64,000 bases of DNA. Source: JAFMJV01 sp963800275. GTDB taxonomy: Bacteria > Chloroflexota > Limnocylindria > Limnocylindrales > CSP1-4. This document shows, in pieces, positions 1-8,536 of the stretch. The stretch is from contig CAWDAI010000002.1 in assembly GCA_963800275.1 (NCBI GenBank), positions 248,001 to 312,000 of the forward strand, written 5' to 3'. The notes under the pieces are model-generated. The model saw nothing but the letters and a program-made list of their open reading frames with translations. It searched no databases and was not told the DNA's origin. The first letter of the stretch is position 1. Every line of letters begins with the position of its first letter. Made by a program: the position numbers and the translations under genes.

Positions 1-187
1 GGTCTTCGGCAGTCCAGTCGTGGACGTTCACCGTGCCCGCATCGGTCGTGGTCGGAGCGGCGATCTCCAGGGTCCCGGTGGTGGCCACGGGTGTGACCTC
101 ATCGGTCTGGGCGATGGCTGCACCGCCGAGCCCGACCAGCAGCGCGATCACCACCGATCCGGCGAGGGTCATTCTGAAAGCTCGCAT
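1..187 (-). CDS. Secreted protein, N-terminal fragment (runs off the window)
   Basis: Only the first 62 codons are inside the window. ATG at 187 is preceded by a purine-rich AAGGGGGAA ribosome site. Residues 1-26 form a signal peptide: MRAFRM, then a hydrophobic stretch ending in GGAAIA before QTDEV. The rest is Thr/Val/Ala-rich with no recognisable domain. Several proteins in this window have a similar secreted or anchored build and belong to the GAYEGL family, but too little is visible here to place this one with them. Confidence 0.6.
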   Translation of the reverse strand, partial: MRAFRMTLAGSVVIALLVGLGGAAIAQTDEVTPVATTGTLEIAAPTTTDAGTVNVHDWTAED

Positions 188-393
188 GGTTCCCCCTTTT
201 CGAGCGCGGATACGCCGACCGGTGACGCCTGCATCGTGGGACGGATGCCTCGTCGTGGATGCCCGTTTCGGCTCTTGGGGTTCAGCCTGCCGGGAAGGCG
301 GTGCGACTGGATAGGGCCGGAGTACCCATCTGCGCAGCCGATCCGACCGTGCCGGACGGCCCTGTGGTGCACGTGTCAGAGGGAATGGGAGGC

Positions 394-708
394 TCATTCG
401 GACGGCGGCGGAGGCCCTCCGAAGATGCGGGTGAAGGGCTTGTTGCGGAGCGTCTCGACCACACCGAAGATGCCGAGCCCGACGCACAGAAGTCCGAACA
501 TGGCGAAGATGTCGAGCTCGCCACCGCCGGTCAGGACCAGTCCTGCGCCGCCGCCAAGGCAGATCAGGTAGAAGAGGTACGCCTTCCAGCGCGGCTCTCC
601 GGACTTGACCCAAGTGCCGCCCACGCGGCCGACCACGCTCTCGCCCACGGACACGCCGTCGGAGTCGGTGAACTGTGGGGAGTCCAGATGCTCCCTGAGC
701 GTCGGCAT
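394..708 (-). CDS. Small membrane protein, two predicted TM segments
   Basis: 104 residues, start MPTLREHLD. A polar N-terminus (1-42) is followed by two hydrophobic segments at about 43-61 and 66-84, then a short basic tail ending in PPPPSE. No family recognised. A longer reading frame exists upstream, but this ATG begins the protein-like part and sits six bases after a TACACT -10-like box at 715-720, so a leaderless transcript is likely. It is transcribed away from the sulfurtransferase at 860, with which it shares a divergent intergenic region. Confidence 0.55.
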   Translation of the reverse strand: MPTLREHLDSPQFTDSDGVSVGESVVGRVGGTWVKSGEPRWKAYLFYLICLGGGAGLVLTGGGELDIFAMFGLLCVGLGIFGVVETLRNKPFTRIFGGPPPPSE

Positions 709-714
709 CGAACG

Positions 715-720
715 AGTGTA
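715..720 (-). promoter_or_regulatory. -10-like box TACACT of a probable leaderless start
   Basis: TACACT on the minus strand ends six bases before the ATG at 708. The same spacing recurs before several other starts in this window. No clear -35 was identified. Confidence 0.3.
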
Positions 721-859
721 GTCGACGACCGGTCGCGTCCAGAGCTTGTGCCGAAGCCTATGCTGGGGCGGGTGTTCCGACGAGCACGGGCGAGCCGCGG
801 TTCGCTCACGCGGCCCGAGGGGCGCTGGGGGCCGGACACGCCGCAGCGCGAGGGAAACC

Positions 860-1672
860 ATGCCCACTGAAGACACCCGGGTCCAGCCCCACGATATCGC
901 GACACATCTCCACGATCCCAGCGTGCGCATCGTGGAGGTCGATGTCAGCCTGGCCAAGTACCGCGAGGGCCATATCCCTGGCGCTGTCCTGTGGGACGCC
1001 TATGTCGACCTGCGCGGTTCGGACTACTCGGTCATCTCCGACGCGGAGCTGGCGGCACTGGTCCGGCGCTCGGGCATCGGGCCGGATACCACGGTGATCA
1101 CCTACGGCTACGCTGCGCATCTCGGGTACTGGCTGCTCCGCTCGTGCGGCCACGATCGGGTGCGCCTCATGGACGGCCCGCGGGAGCGCTGGCTCGAGGC
1201 CGGGGGCACGTGGTCCAGCGAGACCCCCGCGCCGCCGGCGACTGACTACGACCTGCCCGGCCAGCACCGGTACATCACCTCCACCGCGGAAGTGGCCGCT
1301 GCGCCGGTGGAGCGGCCGGGGATCCTGCTGGACGTGCGTTCGGAGGCCGAGTACACGGGCCGGCAGTTCTGGCCCTCCGGCGCACCCGAGTCCAGAGGCC
1401 GGCCGGGCCACATCCCGGGAGCGATCCACTTGCCGATCGACGCCCTGCGCACGAGCGACGGAGCGTTCCGGCCTGATGACGAGCTGCGGCAAGCCCTGGG
1501 GGCCGTGGGCATCGCGCCGTCGTCGCCGGTCATCACCTACTGCACCATCGGCAACCGCGCAGCGCAGGCCTGGTATGCGCTGAGCGTGCTCCTGGGCTAC
1601 GAGGATGTGAGCGTGTACTACGACTCCTATGTCGAGTGGGGCATGGACCCGGCCTCGCCTGTCGAGCGCTGA
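860..1672 (+). CDS. Sulfurtransferase (two-domain rhodanese)
   Basis: 270 residues, probably cytoplasmic. Two rhodanese domains (about 10-120 and 140-265) are visible. The second carries the catalytic cysteine, Cys228, in the loop YCTIGNRA, as in actinobacterial thiosulfate sulfurtransferases; the first lacks a cysteine in its loop (TYGYAAHLG) and is presumably structural. Family role: transfer of sulfane sulfur from thiosulfate or 3-mercaptopyruvate to an acceptor such as cyanide. The loop favours thiosulfate, but the donor cannot be decided from sequence. The start is chosen for the AGGGAAACC ribosome site just before ATG 860; the frame is open further upstream without protein-like composition. 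Confidence 0.88.
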   Translation: MPTEDTRVQPHDIATHLHDPSVRIVEVDVSLAKYREGHIPGAVLWDAYVDLRGSDYSVISDAELAALVRRSGIGPDTTVITYGYAAHLGYWLLRSCGHDRVRLMDGPRERWLEAGGTWSSETPAPPATDYDLPGQHRYITSTAEVAAAPVERPGILLDVRSEAEYTGRQFWPSGAPESRGRPGHIPGAIHLPIDALRTSDGAFRPDDELRQALGAVGIAPSSPVITYCTIGNRAAQAWYALSVLLGYEDVSVYYDSYVEWGMDPASPVER

Positions 1673-1736
1673 CCCGGGTCTGCCCGCGCTTCCTGGAGAT
1701 CGCCGAACCGGCCGCGTGACCGGAGTTCGATGCCGT

Positions 1737-2708
1737 ATGGTCGGTAGCGTGCTCGCCCTCGACGACATCCGCGCCGCACGCGAACGGACCGCTCGCTTGG
1801 TCCATCGCACTCCCCTCCTCCGCAGCACCACGCTATCGGACCGGTCCGGCACCAACGTCTATCTCAAGCTCGAGCTCTTCCAGAAGACCGGTTCGTTCAA
1901 GCCGCGGGGGGCCTTCAACCAGCTCCTGGACCTGATGGCAGCGACCGGCGCCGATCACTTCGTCGGCGTGTCGGGCGGCAACTTCGCCCAGGGCCTGGCC
2001 TACGCCGGTGCGGTCCTGGGTGTCTCCACTACCGTGCTCATGCCCCAGACGACCCCGCAGAACTACGTGGCGGCCACGCGCGGCTACGGCGCGACGGTCG
2101 AGATCGCTGCGGACATCGCGGCCATGTTCGAGCGCGCCGAGGAGCTGGGGCGAGATGGGATGGTGGTCGCCCACCCCTTCGACCATCCGGCCATGATGGC
2201 CGGCGATGGCACCCTCGGGCTGGAGCTGGTGGAGGACCTGCCGGAGCTGACCGACGTGTTCGTCAGCGTCGGCGGTGGCGGCCTCATCACCGGCGTCGGC
2301 TCCGCGGTCCTCGCCCTTCGCCCGACCGCCCGGATCTGGGCGGTCGAGACGGATGGGGCGCAGGTGCTCCACGACTCGCTTGCCGCCGGTCGACCGCTGT
2401 CGATGACGCCGACGAGCCTGGCCCGCACGCTGGGCTCACCCTATCTGTCGGCCGTGGCCTACGACTTCGCCCGCGAGCATCTTCATGACTCGCTGGTGGT
2501 GACCGATGCGCAGGCGTACGCCGCACTGGTCCTCCTGCTCGAGCGGGTCAAGGTCTTGCCGGAGCTGGCGGCTGCCTGCACGCTCGCGGCCTTCGAGGGT
2601 GTGGCTGACCGGTTCGGCGCGACGGATCACGTCGTGCTCGTGCTCTGCGGGGGCAACGTCTCGGTGGCCGACCTGCGCGGCTACGAGGCGCAGCTCGCGG
2701 GGCACTGA
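1737..2708 (+). CDS. Threonine/serine dehydratase-like PLP enzyme (fold type II)
   Basis: 323 residues. PLP lysine Lys55 lies in KTGSFKPRGAF, and the phosphate-binding glycine loop reads SVGGGGLITG, both typical of the IlvA/TdcB/serine racemase family. Expected reaction: PLP-dependent deamination of L-threonine or L-serine to the 2-oxo acid plus ammonia. There is no C-terminal ACT domain, so it resembles the short catabolic type or a serine racemase rather than allosteric IlvA. A GTG at 1749 is an alternative start. It follows the sulfurtransferase on the same strand after 64 bases. Confidence 0.82.
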   Translation: MVGSVLALDDIRAARERTARLVHRTPLLRSTTLSDRSGTNVYLKLELFQKTGSFKPRGAFNQLLDLMAATGADHFVGVSGGNFAQGLAYAGAVLGVSTTVLMPQTTPQNYVAATRGYGATVEIAADIAAMFERAEELGRDGMVVAHPFDHPAMMAGDGTLGLELVEDLPELTDVFVSVGGGGLITGVGSAVLALRPTARIWAVETDGAQVLHDSLAAGRPLSMTPTSLARTLGSPYLSAVAYDFAREHLHDSLVVTDAQAYAALVLLLERVKVLPELAAACTLAAFEGVADRFGATDHVVLVLCGGNVSVADLRGYEAQLAGH

Positions 2709-2733
2709 GCGCTTTTCGTGGGCTCCGGACGAC

Positions 2734-2739
2734 TAGACT
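2734..2739 (+). promoter_or_regulatory. -10-like box TAGACT before the channel gene
   Basis: TAGACT ends seven bases before the GTG start at 2747 and no ribosome-binding sequence is visible. This fits a leaderless transcript. Confidence 0.3.
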
Positions 2740-2746
2740 CATCGCT

Positions 2747-3805
2747 GTGAGCGTCTCGACACCTCACCGGGACGGGGCATCGAAAACGGTGGAGGAGACG
2801 ACCCCTCTGCGTACCCGCGTCACGCGGGCACATGTGCGGGCGTGGGTCCTCGCGGTCGTCATCGCGATGGTCACCTTCACGATCCTCTTCGAGGCCATCG
2901 AGGGCTGGACCTTCTACGACGCTCTCTACATGACCGTCATCACGCTCACCACGGTGGGTTTCGGCGAGGTCCGCCCGCTCGATGGGGCCGGTCGCCTGGT
3001 GGCCATGGCCGCGTCGCTGGTGGGCACGGCCCTCATCTTCGGCGGAGTGGGCATCATGGCCGAGGTCGTCCTGGCGGAGATCGGCAGTGGTCGAAGGGAG
3101 CAGAGGAAGATGCAGGAACGGATCACGGGCATGGCCGACCACTACATCGTCTGTGGATACGGCCGCGTGGGCTCCACGGTCGCGGCCGAGCTGCGCGACA
3201 GCGGCCGCAACGTGGTCGTGGTCGATATCCGGCCCGATTCGATCGACCGGGCGCGAGAGGACGGCTACCTGGTCGTGGTGGGCGACGCGACCGACGAGGC
3301 CACGCTCATCGCTGCGGGCATCGAGCGCGCCGCGGGCCTGGTCGCGACCATGGACGAGGACGCCTACAACGTCTACGTGGTGCTGTCGGCACGGACATTG
3401 AGCCGGGGGCTCTTCATCGTCGGCCGGGCCAATGCCCCGGTGGCCGAGGCGCGACTGAAGCGGGCCGGCGCCAACCGGATCGTCTCGCCCTACACCATGG
3501 CTGGCCACCGCATCGCAGAGCTTGCCGTGCGGCCGGCGGTCAGCGACTACATCGATGCCGCCCTGTCACGCGCCCACATCTCCTTCTCCATCGAGGAATA
3601 CCGCGTCGCGGCCGGGGGCCCGCTCGACGGCACGAGCGTGGGTGAGCTCCTGGCGCGCGGGATCTTCACCCTGGCCATCGTGCGTGGTCGTGGCGAGTAC
3701 GATGCCAATCCCCCAGCCGAGCGACGACTCCAGGCCGGCGAGGAGCTGATCCTCTCGGGGTCGCGTGACACGCTGCGGACACTCATCGCCGGCGAGACCG
3801 GATAG
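2747..3805 (+). CDS. Potassium channel subunit with RCK (TrkA-N/TrkA-C) domains
   Basis: 352 residues. Two TM helices (about 33-50 and 85-107) flank a pore loop with selectivity filter TTVGFGE at 68-74. A Rossmann-type RCK domain follows, with nucleotide motif GYGRVG at 137-142 and an acidic strand end (VVVVDIRP), then a TrkA-C domain near the C-terminus. This is the MthK/Kch architecture: a K+ channel gated by ligand binding to cytoplasmic RCK domains. Start GTG 2747 has no Shine-Dalgarno and sits seven bases after a -10-like box. It is separated from the dehydratase by 38 bases. Confidence 0.88.
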   Translation: MSVSTPHRDGASKTVEETTPLRTRVTRAHVRAWVLAVVIAMVTFTILFEAIEGWTFYDALYMTVITLTTVGFGEVRPLDGAGRLVAMAASLVGTALIFGGVGIMAEVVLAEIGSGRREQRKMQERITGMADHYIVCGYGRVGSTVAAELRDSGRNVVVVDIRPDSIDRAREDGYLVVVGDATDEATLIAAGIERAAGLVATMDEDAYNVYVVLSARTLSRGLFIVGRANAPVAEARLKRAGANRIVSPYTMAGHRIAELAVRPAVSDYIDAALSRAHISFSIEEYRVAAGGPLDGTSVGELLARGIFTLAIVRGRGEYDANPPAERRLQAGEELILSGSRDTLRTLIAGETG

Positions 3806-3861
3806 TCCACCCCTGGACCGTAGCGCATCGACCGCGACGGCCGCACCGAGAAGGGCGTCGA

Positions 3862-4227
3862 TCAGCCGAAGTCGAGGGAGGTCGTGCGTCCGGTCGAATC
3901 GATGATGCTGAAGCTCTCCAGCTGGCCGGTCTGGTCTCGCTGCTGGCGGATCGCCTGCGGCTGGGCCACGACGTAGCTCACCGGCACGGCGCTCGAGCCA
4001 CACTTGATGGTGAGCGCCTCGGTCGAGCCGAGGGCGTCGTGGTCGATGGACACCAACTTCTGGCCGGCAGCGAGGCTAACCTCTCCGAGCGCCTGGTCCG
4101 CCTGAAGCAGACGGACCTCGCGCCCGCGGTGGTCGGCGGTGGCCCGTTCGCACCAGGCGGGCCACTCGTCGTGGGGCACCTCGCTGCCGTCAGGCGAGCC
4201 GGTCGTCGTCTTCTGTTCGTCGGTCAT
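3862..4227 (-). CDS. Hypothetical protein, DUF5335-like
   Basis: 121 residues, soluble, one Trp-rich patch (EWPAWCE at 21-27). The pattern, with an early EW motif, an 'SIDHD' centre and a C-terminal 'IIDSTGRTTSLDF', resembles DUF5335 proteins, judged by eye. Function unknown. It is convergent with the channel gene and divergent from nothing obvious upstream. A TAGCCT box lies about 38 bases before the ATG. Confidence 0.55.
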   Translation of the reverse strand: MTDEQKTTTGSPDGSEVPHDEWPAWCERATADHRGREVRLLQADQALGEVSLAAGQKLVSIDHDALGSTEALTIKCGSSAVPVSYVVAQPQAIRQQRDQTGQLESFSIIDSTGRTTSLDFG

Positions 4228-4344
4228 ATCGCACCCGCGTCTTGGCTAGATGGCTGCCCCTAGGCTACCTGACACGTGGACAGCGCCTCCGAACCGGGTC
4301 TGCCGGCGAAGACGCTGTCGACGGTGAGGATGGCGGGGCTGGTG

Positions 4345-5046
4345 CTACTCGGTCGCAGCGGTAGATGCCGGGCGCTGGCTTGGATCGAGGTCGACGCGGG
4401 CATAGATCACGCCCGTGAACGCGCCCCAGTCGGCCTCGGCGGTGCCGGGCACCAGCGTCGCGGAAAGTCCCTCATAGGCGCCCGCGCCGTCGAGCTGCAT
4501 GAGTACGTGCCAGTCGTCGCCCGTCAGCCCCGCGCCGCTCACGGTGCCGCTCCAGCTGCCATCCTCGTTGGCGATGGCCACGGACCCGCGCATGGCCACG
4601 ATCTCCGGGAAGTAGAAGGCCATGTCGACCCGACCGCTCAGGGTGCCATCGAGCCGGTCGTCGTCGAAGTCCATGGGCAGGGCATCGAAGACGTAGGCTC
4701 CCGCGGAGTATCCCTGTCCCTCGTAGGCATCGCTGACGGTGAGCTCGGATGGGTCACCGCCCATGGTGCCGTGGACAGCGACACCCACCCCGGCGGCCTC
4801 CGCCGACGGGTTCACATCCGTCTGACTGGTGAGCGCACCGTTCAGCAGCAGGCCGCCGAAGAGAGCCACGACGGCGGAGGCGAGGGCGAGCTTGGTGGCA
4901 TCGAACATCTTCTGGAACCTCCATCTGGGGGATCGATCGGCGGCCACGGTCGCGTAGATCGAAGGGGCGTCGACCGGGTGCGCCGGTCCCGCTCGTCGTT
5001 CGAGCTCAGCGGCGACCTGCCGCTCGAACGCGGTCTGCTCATCCAT
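4345..5046 (-). CDS. Membrane-anchored partner of an ECF sigma factor (GAYEGL family)
   Basis: 233 residues. A charged cytoplasmic N-terminus (about 1-50) is followed by one TM helix (about 52-72) and an extracytoplasmic beta-rich domain with the sequence SWSGTVSG...GAGAYEGLSAT. That signature recurs in the proteins at 8537, 9228 and 26629. The ATG at 5046 overlaps the sigma gene stop, implying translational coupling. A role as anti-sigma or sensor is inferred from position and topology; no zinc anti-sigma motif (HxxxCxxC) is present. A TTG two codons upstream is an alternative start. Confidence 0.6.
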   Translation of the reverse strand: MDEQTAFERQVAAELERRAGPAHPVDAPSIYATVAADRSPRWRFQKMFDATKLALASAVVALFGGLLLNGALTSQTDVNPSAEAAGVGVAVHGTMGGDPSELTVSDAYEGQGYSAGAYVFDALPMDFDDDRLDGTLSGRVDMAFYFPEIVAMRGSVAIANEDGSWSGTVSGAGLTGDDWHVLMQLDGAGAYEGLSATLVPGTAEADWGAFTGVIYARVDLDPSQRPASTAATE

Positions 5047-5569
5047 GGTCAAGGTCCTTCCTCAGCCGCTTGAGGGCACGCTCGATGCGACTGCGAGTGC
5101 CGGAGGGGCTGATCCCCATCGCCGCCGCGAGCTCGTTGGAGTCGAAGCCCGCCACATAGCGCATGGCGAGCAGGGCGGCATCGTCGGGGTCGAGGCGGGC
5201 GAGTGCGGCCCACAGATCCACCGCCGCGATGCCGGTGGCCGGATCGACGCCTCCGGGTTCTGCGGATGGGTCGGCCGCAGCCTCGATGCGCGCTCGCCGC
5301 TGCCGCTTGCTCATCAGCTTGCGTGCCTCGTTGACCGCTACCGACACGAGCCAGGGACGCAGCTGCTCGGGCCCATGGACCCTGTGCAGCTTGCGCCAGG
5401 CGATGAGCCAGGCGGCCTGGACGGCGTCGTCGGCGATAGCGGGATCGCCGCTGATCGCGCAGCAGACCCGGCGCATGTCCTCGTGATTGGCGGCGATGAC
5501 GTGCTGGAAGGCGATCTCGTCACCAGCAGCCGCGAGCGCGAGCGTGTCGGCCAGTGGCCGGGTCGCCAT
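5039..5569 (-). CDS. ECF RNA polymerase sigma factor
   Basis: 176 residues. Region 2 (about 14-82) contains the core-binding segment DDAVQAAWLIAWRKL; region 4 (about 115-172) contains the helix-turn-helix FDSNELAAAMGISPSGTRSRI. The start at 5569 is chosen because GGAGGTGATC, an almost perfect anti-16S match, lies six bases before it; the frame also has an ATG at 5587. The downstream membrane protein overlaps its last codons, so the two form a sigma/regulator operon. Target promoters unknown. Confidence 0.88.
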   Translation of the reverse strand: MATRPLADTLALAAAGDEIAFQHVIAANHEDMRRVCCAISGDPAIADDAVQAAWLIAWRKLHRVHGPEQLRPWLVSVAVNEARKLMSKRQRRARIEAAADPSAEPGGVDPATGIAAVDLWAALARLDPDDAALLAMRYVAGFDSNELAAAMGISPSGTRSRIERALKRLRKDLDHG

Positions 5570-5585
5570 GCGTGTGATCACCTCC
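5570..5585 (-). promoter_or_regulatory. Strong Shine-Dalgarno that fixes the sigma start
   Basis: On the minus strand GGAGGTGATC followed by ACACGC precedes ATG 5569. It matches the 16S 3' end over ten bases and argues for the second in-frame ATG as the true start. Confidence 0.6.
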
Positions 5586-5703
5586 ATGCCTCATGACCCC
5601 CCGGCCAGGGCCTACTGTCTCAGGTAGTGCACACTTCGCGGTCTCGGCCTTGCGCGGCCAGCTCGTCGCGCGCCAGCTCCACGAGCGTTTCCCGGAGCCA
5701 CAC

Positions 5704-6384
5704 ATGAAACTGCTGCTCACATCCGCCGGCGTCAAGAACCGGGCCATCGAAGCGGCGCTGGTCGAGCTGCTGGGCAAGCCGATCGAAGCGTCGAACGCGC
5801 TGTGCATCCCCACGGCGATCTACGCCATCCCCAACGGACCGATCCAGGCCTGGAAGTTCCTCGACGGGTCCGCCACCACGCCCATGGTCGAGCTGGGCTG
5901 GAAGTCGATGGGCGTGCTCGAGCTGACAGCCCTGCCGAGCATCGATCCGGAACGCTGGCTGCCGATGGTGCGGGAGGTCGACGCGCTCCTGGTCAACGGT
6001 GGCGACGCGCTGTACCTGTGCCACTGGATGCGCCAGTCCGGGCTGGCCGACCTCTTCGCCGAGCTGACCGACACCGTCTATGTCGGGCTCAGCGCTGGCA
6101 GCATGGTCATGACCCCGAGGATCGGGGCCCCGTTCGTGGGCTGGCGACCGCCGGAGGGTGGCGACGAGACGCTCGGCATCGTCGACTTCTCGATCTTCCC
6201 GCACCTGGACCACGAGATGCTGCCCCACAACACCATCGCCAATGCTGAGAAGTGGGCCGCGGGCATCCCTGACCCGTCCTTCGCCATCGACGATGAGACC
6301 GCCATCAAGGTCGACGGTGACGTGGTCGAGGTGGTCTCCGAGGGCCACTGGAAGTACTTCGACTCCGCGCCCGCCCGAGGCTAG
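5704..6384 (+). CDS. Peptidase E-like serine peptidase (S51 family)
   Basis: 226 residues. The nucleophile Ser130 lies in GLSAGSMVM, the S51 (aspartyl dipeptidase / cyanophycinase fold) elbow, and the preceding strand ends in LLVNGGDALYL as in PepE. Expected activity: hydrolysis of Asp-X dipeptides or a related acidic-residue bond; cytoplasmic. ATG 5704 has a CCGGAG sequence upstream. The frame extends upstream to 5593 but that part has shadow-like composition. It is divergent from the sigma gene at 5569. Confidence 0.8.
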   Translation: MKLLLTSAGVKNRAIEAALVELLGKPIEASNALCIPTAIYAIPNGPIQAWKFLDGSATTPMVELGWKSMGVLELTALPSIDPERWLPMVREVDALLVNGGDALYLCHWMRQSGLADLFAELTDTVYVGLSAGSMVMTPRIGAPFVGWRPPEGGDETLGIVDFSIFPHLDHEMLPHNTIANAEKWAAGIPDPSFAIDDETAIKVDGDVVEVVSEGHWKYFDSAPARG

Positions 6385-6405
6385 GACCAGCGAGGTGTAG
6401 TTCAG

Positions 6406-7650
6406 CTAGGGACCGAGCTCCAGCTCGAGCCGGACGTCATCGCCGCCCGCGAGCAGCTCGACCGTGGCGCTGCTCCCGCCGTCGCCGATGGTGTAGCGAC
6501 CGGCGGTGCCGCGCAGGGTGAGCCAGCCGCCCTCGTCGGTGGTGAGCTCGGTGGGCGACAGCCACCAGTCGTCCTTGATCAGCCGATACAGCGCCTCGAA
6601 CGCGGGCTTGGGCGTGCCGTCGGCGCGGACCAGCCCATTCGGCGCGTTGAGCCACGCTCCATCTGCCAGTCCCCACCAGGTGACGGCCGCCACCGCCGGA
6701 TGCTCATAGAGCGTTCGATAGTGACGGACCACCTCGTCCGCCTGGCGAGCCTCGCCCTCCGGTGTGCTGGGCCAGGTCTCGACCTGCCAGTCGTTGAGGT
6801 CGACGATGTGCCCGGGCATCAGGTCCCCTGACACGATCGTGGTCTCGCTCCAGTGGAGCGGTAGCCCGAAGCGAGCGTAGCGCTCCAGGATGCGGCCGGT
6901 CCGTTCCTCACCCCAGTAGCCCTGGTGCATGTGCGACTGGATGCCGATGGCGTCGATGGGTACGCCTGCGTCGAGCGCCTCCGAGATCAGTCGCTCGTAC
7001 GACTCGGAGAGGTCGAAGTCGTTGAGCAGCAGGGTCGCGGCCGGGTTCGCCGCCCGTGCCGTGGCGAACGTCTCGTGCAGGAGTCCAAGCCGGCCGAGTC
7101 GCTGCGCCACCGGGGTGATGCCATTGGGATACCGGTCGAAGATCGGCATGATGACGGCCTCATTGACCACGTCCCAGGTGTCGATCAGTCCGGCGAAGCT
7201 TGCGACCTCGCGCTCGATGCGCCGCAGAAGCTCGTCGCGGACCTCCTCCACCGACAGCTCGAGCAACCAGGGTGCGGACTCGGTGTGCCAGCAGAGCGGG
7301 TGACCCTTGACGATGGCCCCGCGCTGCCTGAACCACTCGGCGGTCACCCGCAGCCTGTCGCTGTCCGGGGCTCCCCGCACCGGCTCGAACCGACTCCAGT
7401 AGAAGGGCAGCGTCACCGCGCCGAACAGGTCGAGCCAAAGCGGCTCGAGTCGCTGGGCCACCTCGCGTTCACGGCCGGCGAGCTCCCCGGTCGCGTACGG
7501 GATGAACTCGAAGCCGATACACCCGAAGAGGAACGCGTGACCGGTCTGGGCCACGCGGACCGGCTGTCGCGCGAGCGGCGTCCGGTCGGGCCCGAGCACA
7601 CGGATGGCCGCCTGACCGATGCGGTGCGCAGGTGTCTTGCTCTGGTCCAT
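6406..7650 (-). CDS. Glycoside hydrolase family 10 (endo-1,4-beta-xylanase-like)
   Basis: 414 residues. GH10 signatures: KGHPLCWHTESAPW, general acid/base Glu164 in WDVVNE, and nucleophile Glu269 in HWSETT. An N-terminal strand-rich region (about 10-45) precedes the barrel and a C-terminal beta segment (about 350-414) follows. No signal peptide is visible, so it may act on imported oligosaccharides in the cytoplasm or use another export route. The sugar ABC importer 3 kb away could supply substrate, but that link is only proximity. Confidence 0.88.
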   Translation of the reverse strand: MDQSKTPAHRIGQAAIRVLGPDRTPLARQPVRVAQTGHAFLFGCIGFEFIPYATGELAGREREVAQRLEPLWLDLFGAVTLPFYWSRFEPVRGAPDSDRLRVTAEWFRQRGAIVKGHPLCWHTESAPWLLELSVEEVRDELLRRIEREVASFAGLIDTWDVVNEAVIMPIFDRYPNGITPVAQRLGRLGLLHETFATARAANPAATLLLNDFDLSESYERLISEALDAGVPIDAIGIQSHMHQGYWGEERTGRILERYARFGLPLHWSETTIVSGDLMPGHIVDLNDWQVETWPSTPEGEARQADEVVRHYRTLYEHPAVAAVTWWGLADGAWLNAPNGLVRADGTPKPAFEALYRLIKDDWWLSPTELTTDEGGWLTLRGTAGRYTIGDGGSSATVELLAGGDDVRLELELGP

Positions 7651-7686
7651 GCCTGGAGCGCATGCTACCGCGCGCAGGCCCGGCGC

Positions 7687-8031
7687 TCAGCTGCCGCGGA
7701 GCACCTTCTCCAGACCCTTGCCCCGGGCGAGCTCGTCGACGAGCTTGTCCAGGTAGCGGATCTGTTGCATGGGCGGGTCCTGGATCTCCTCGACCCGGAC
7801 GCCGCAGACCACGCCGGTGATGTGCGCGGCAGCGGGGTTGAGCTGCGCCTGCGCGAAGAAGTCCTCGAATGTGGTCCCCGCCTCAAGGTGCCGCTGGAGG
7901 GCCGCTTCGTCGTAGCCGGTGAGCCATTCGATGACCTCATCCAGCTCGGCACGGGTCCGTCCCTTGCGCTCCAGCTTGGCCACGTAGAGGGGGTAGACCG
8001 AGGCGAACGGGGTCGAGAAGATCTTGCTCAC
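7687..8031 (-). CDS. DUF2200 family protein
   Basis: 114 residues, GTG start. The whole sequence fits DUF2200: the N-terminal 'KIFSTPFASVYPLYVAKLERKGRT', here residues 3-26, then the ITGVVCGVRVEEI segment and a C-terminal helical LDKLVDELA motif. Function is unknown in this family. It lies 15 bases downstream of the zinc-finger gene at 8047 and is probably cotranscribed with it. Confidence 0.75.
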   Translation of the reverse strand: MSKIFSTPFASVYPLYVAKLERKGRTRAELDEVIEWLTGYDEAALQRHLEAGTTFEDFFAQAQLNPAAAHITGVVCGVRVEEIQDPPMQQIRYLDKLVDELARGKGLEKVLRGS

Positions 8032-8046
8032 GGCCCCGGAGGGCTC

Positions 8047-8394
8047 TCAGTGCAGGAGCCGCTGCCAGTCGGGCGGCACACGCCCCGCCGGACCAGGGAC
8101 CGGCTGTTCGGGCGGGTGGTGCAGCGGCGGTGTGAGCTCCGGGCCATCCACCAGTTCCTGCGCCCCGTAGTCCCAGAGCCAGTCCTCGCCGGGCTCGAAG
8201 CTCTGCGCCACCGCGTGGCCCGGCAGCTGGGCGTGGCGGCTGGCGTGCTGTGAGGGCGAGGAATCGCAACAACCGACGTGTCCGCAGCGCGCGCAGCGGC
8301 GCAGGTGCAACCACCATCCGTCTGCGTCGAGGCACTCCACGCAGCCATCGCCGCTGGGTGGGACGAGCGGGTCGATGTCTACGTGTGCTGCCAT
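8047..8394 (-). CDS. UBP-type zinc finger protein
   Basis: 115 residues. A Cys/His-rich domain (about 15-65), with CVEC...RCARCGHVGCCD...H..H, followed by WLWDY, is the bacterial zf-UBP type. In eukaryotes this domain binds ubiquitin C-termini; the bacterial role is unknown. ATG 8394 is preceded by AAGGAG at good spacing, so the longer upstream frame was not used. A terminator hairpin at 8485-8512 separates it from the gene upstream. Confidence 0.78.
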   Translation of the reverse strand: MAAHVDIDPLVPPSGDGCVECLDADGWWLHLRRCARCGHVGCCDSSPSQHASRHAQLPGHAVAQSFEPGEDWLWDYGAQELVDGPELTPPLHHPPEQPVPGPAGRVPPDWQRLLH

Positions 8395-8484
8395 GGGACT
8401 CCTTGCCTGCTTGGCGATGCCTCGGTGGGCCTGGCATCGCGGCACCATCCTCCGCCCAGCGGGTGCCTCGTGTCCAGCGGAGAA

Positions 8485-8512
8485 GAGGCCCATCCCACGT
8501 GGGACGGGCCTC
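8485..8512 (-). terminator. Hairpin terminator after the frameshifted GAYEGL gene
   Basis: GAGGCCCATCCCAC is followed directly by its near-perfect complement GTGGGACGGGCCTC (14 pairs, one G-U). It lies 25 bases after the stop of the minus-strand gene at 8537. There is no strong U tract. Confidence 0.55.
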
Positions 8513-8536
8513 GTGCAGGATGCAGTCTCGGAGCGA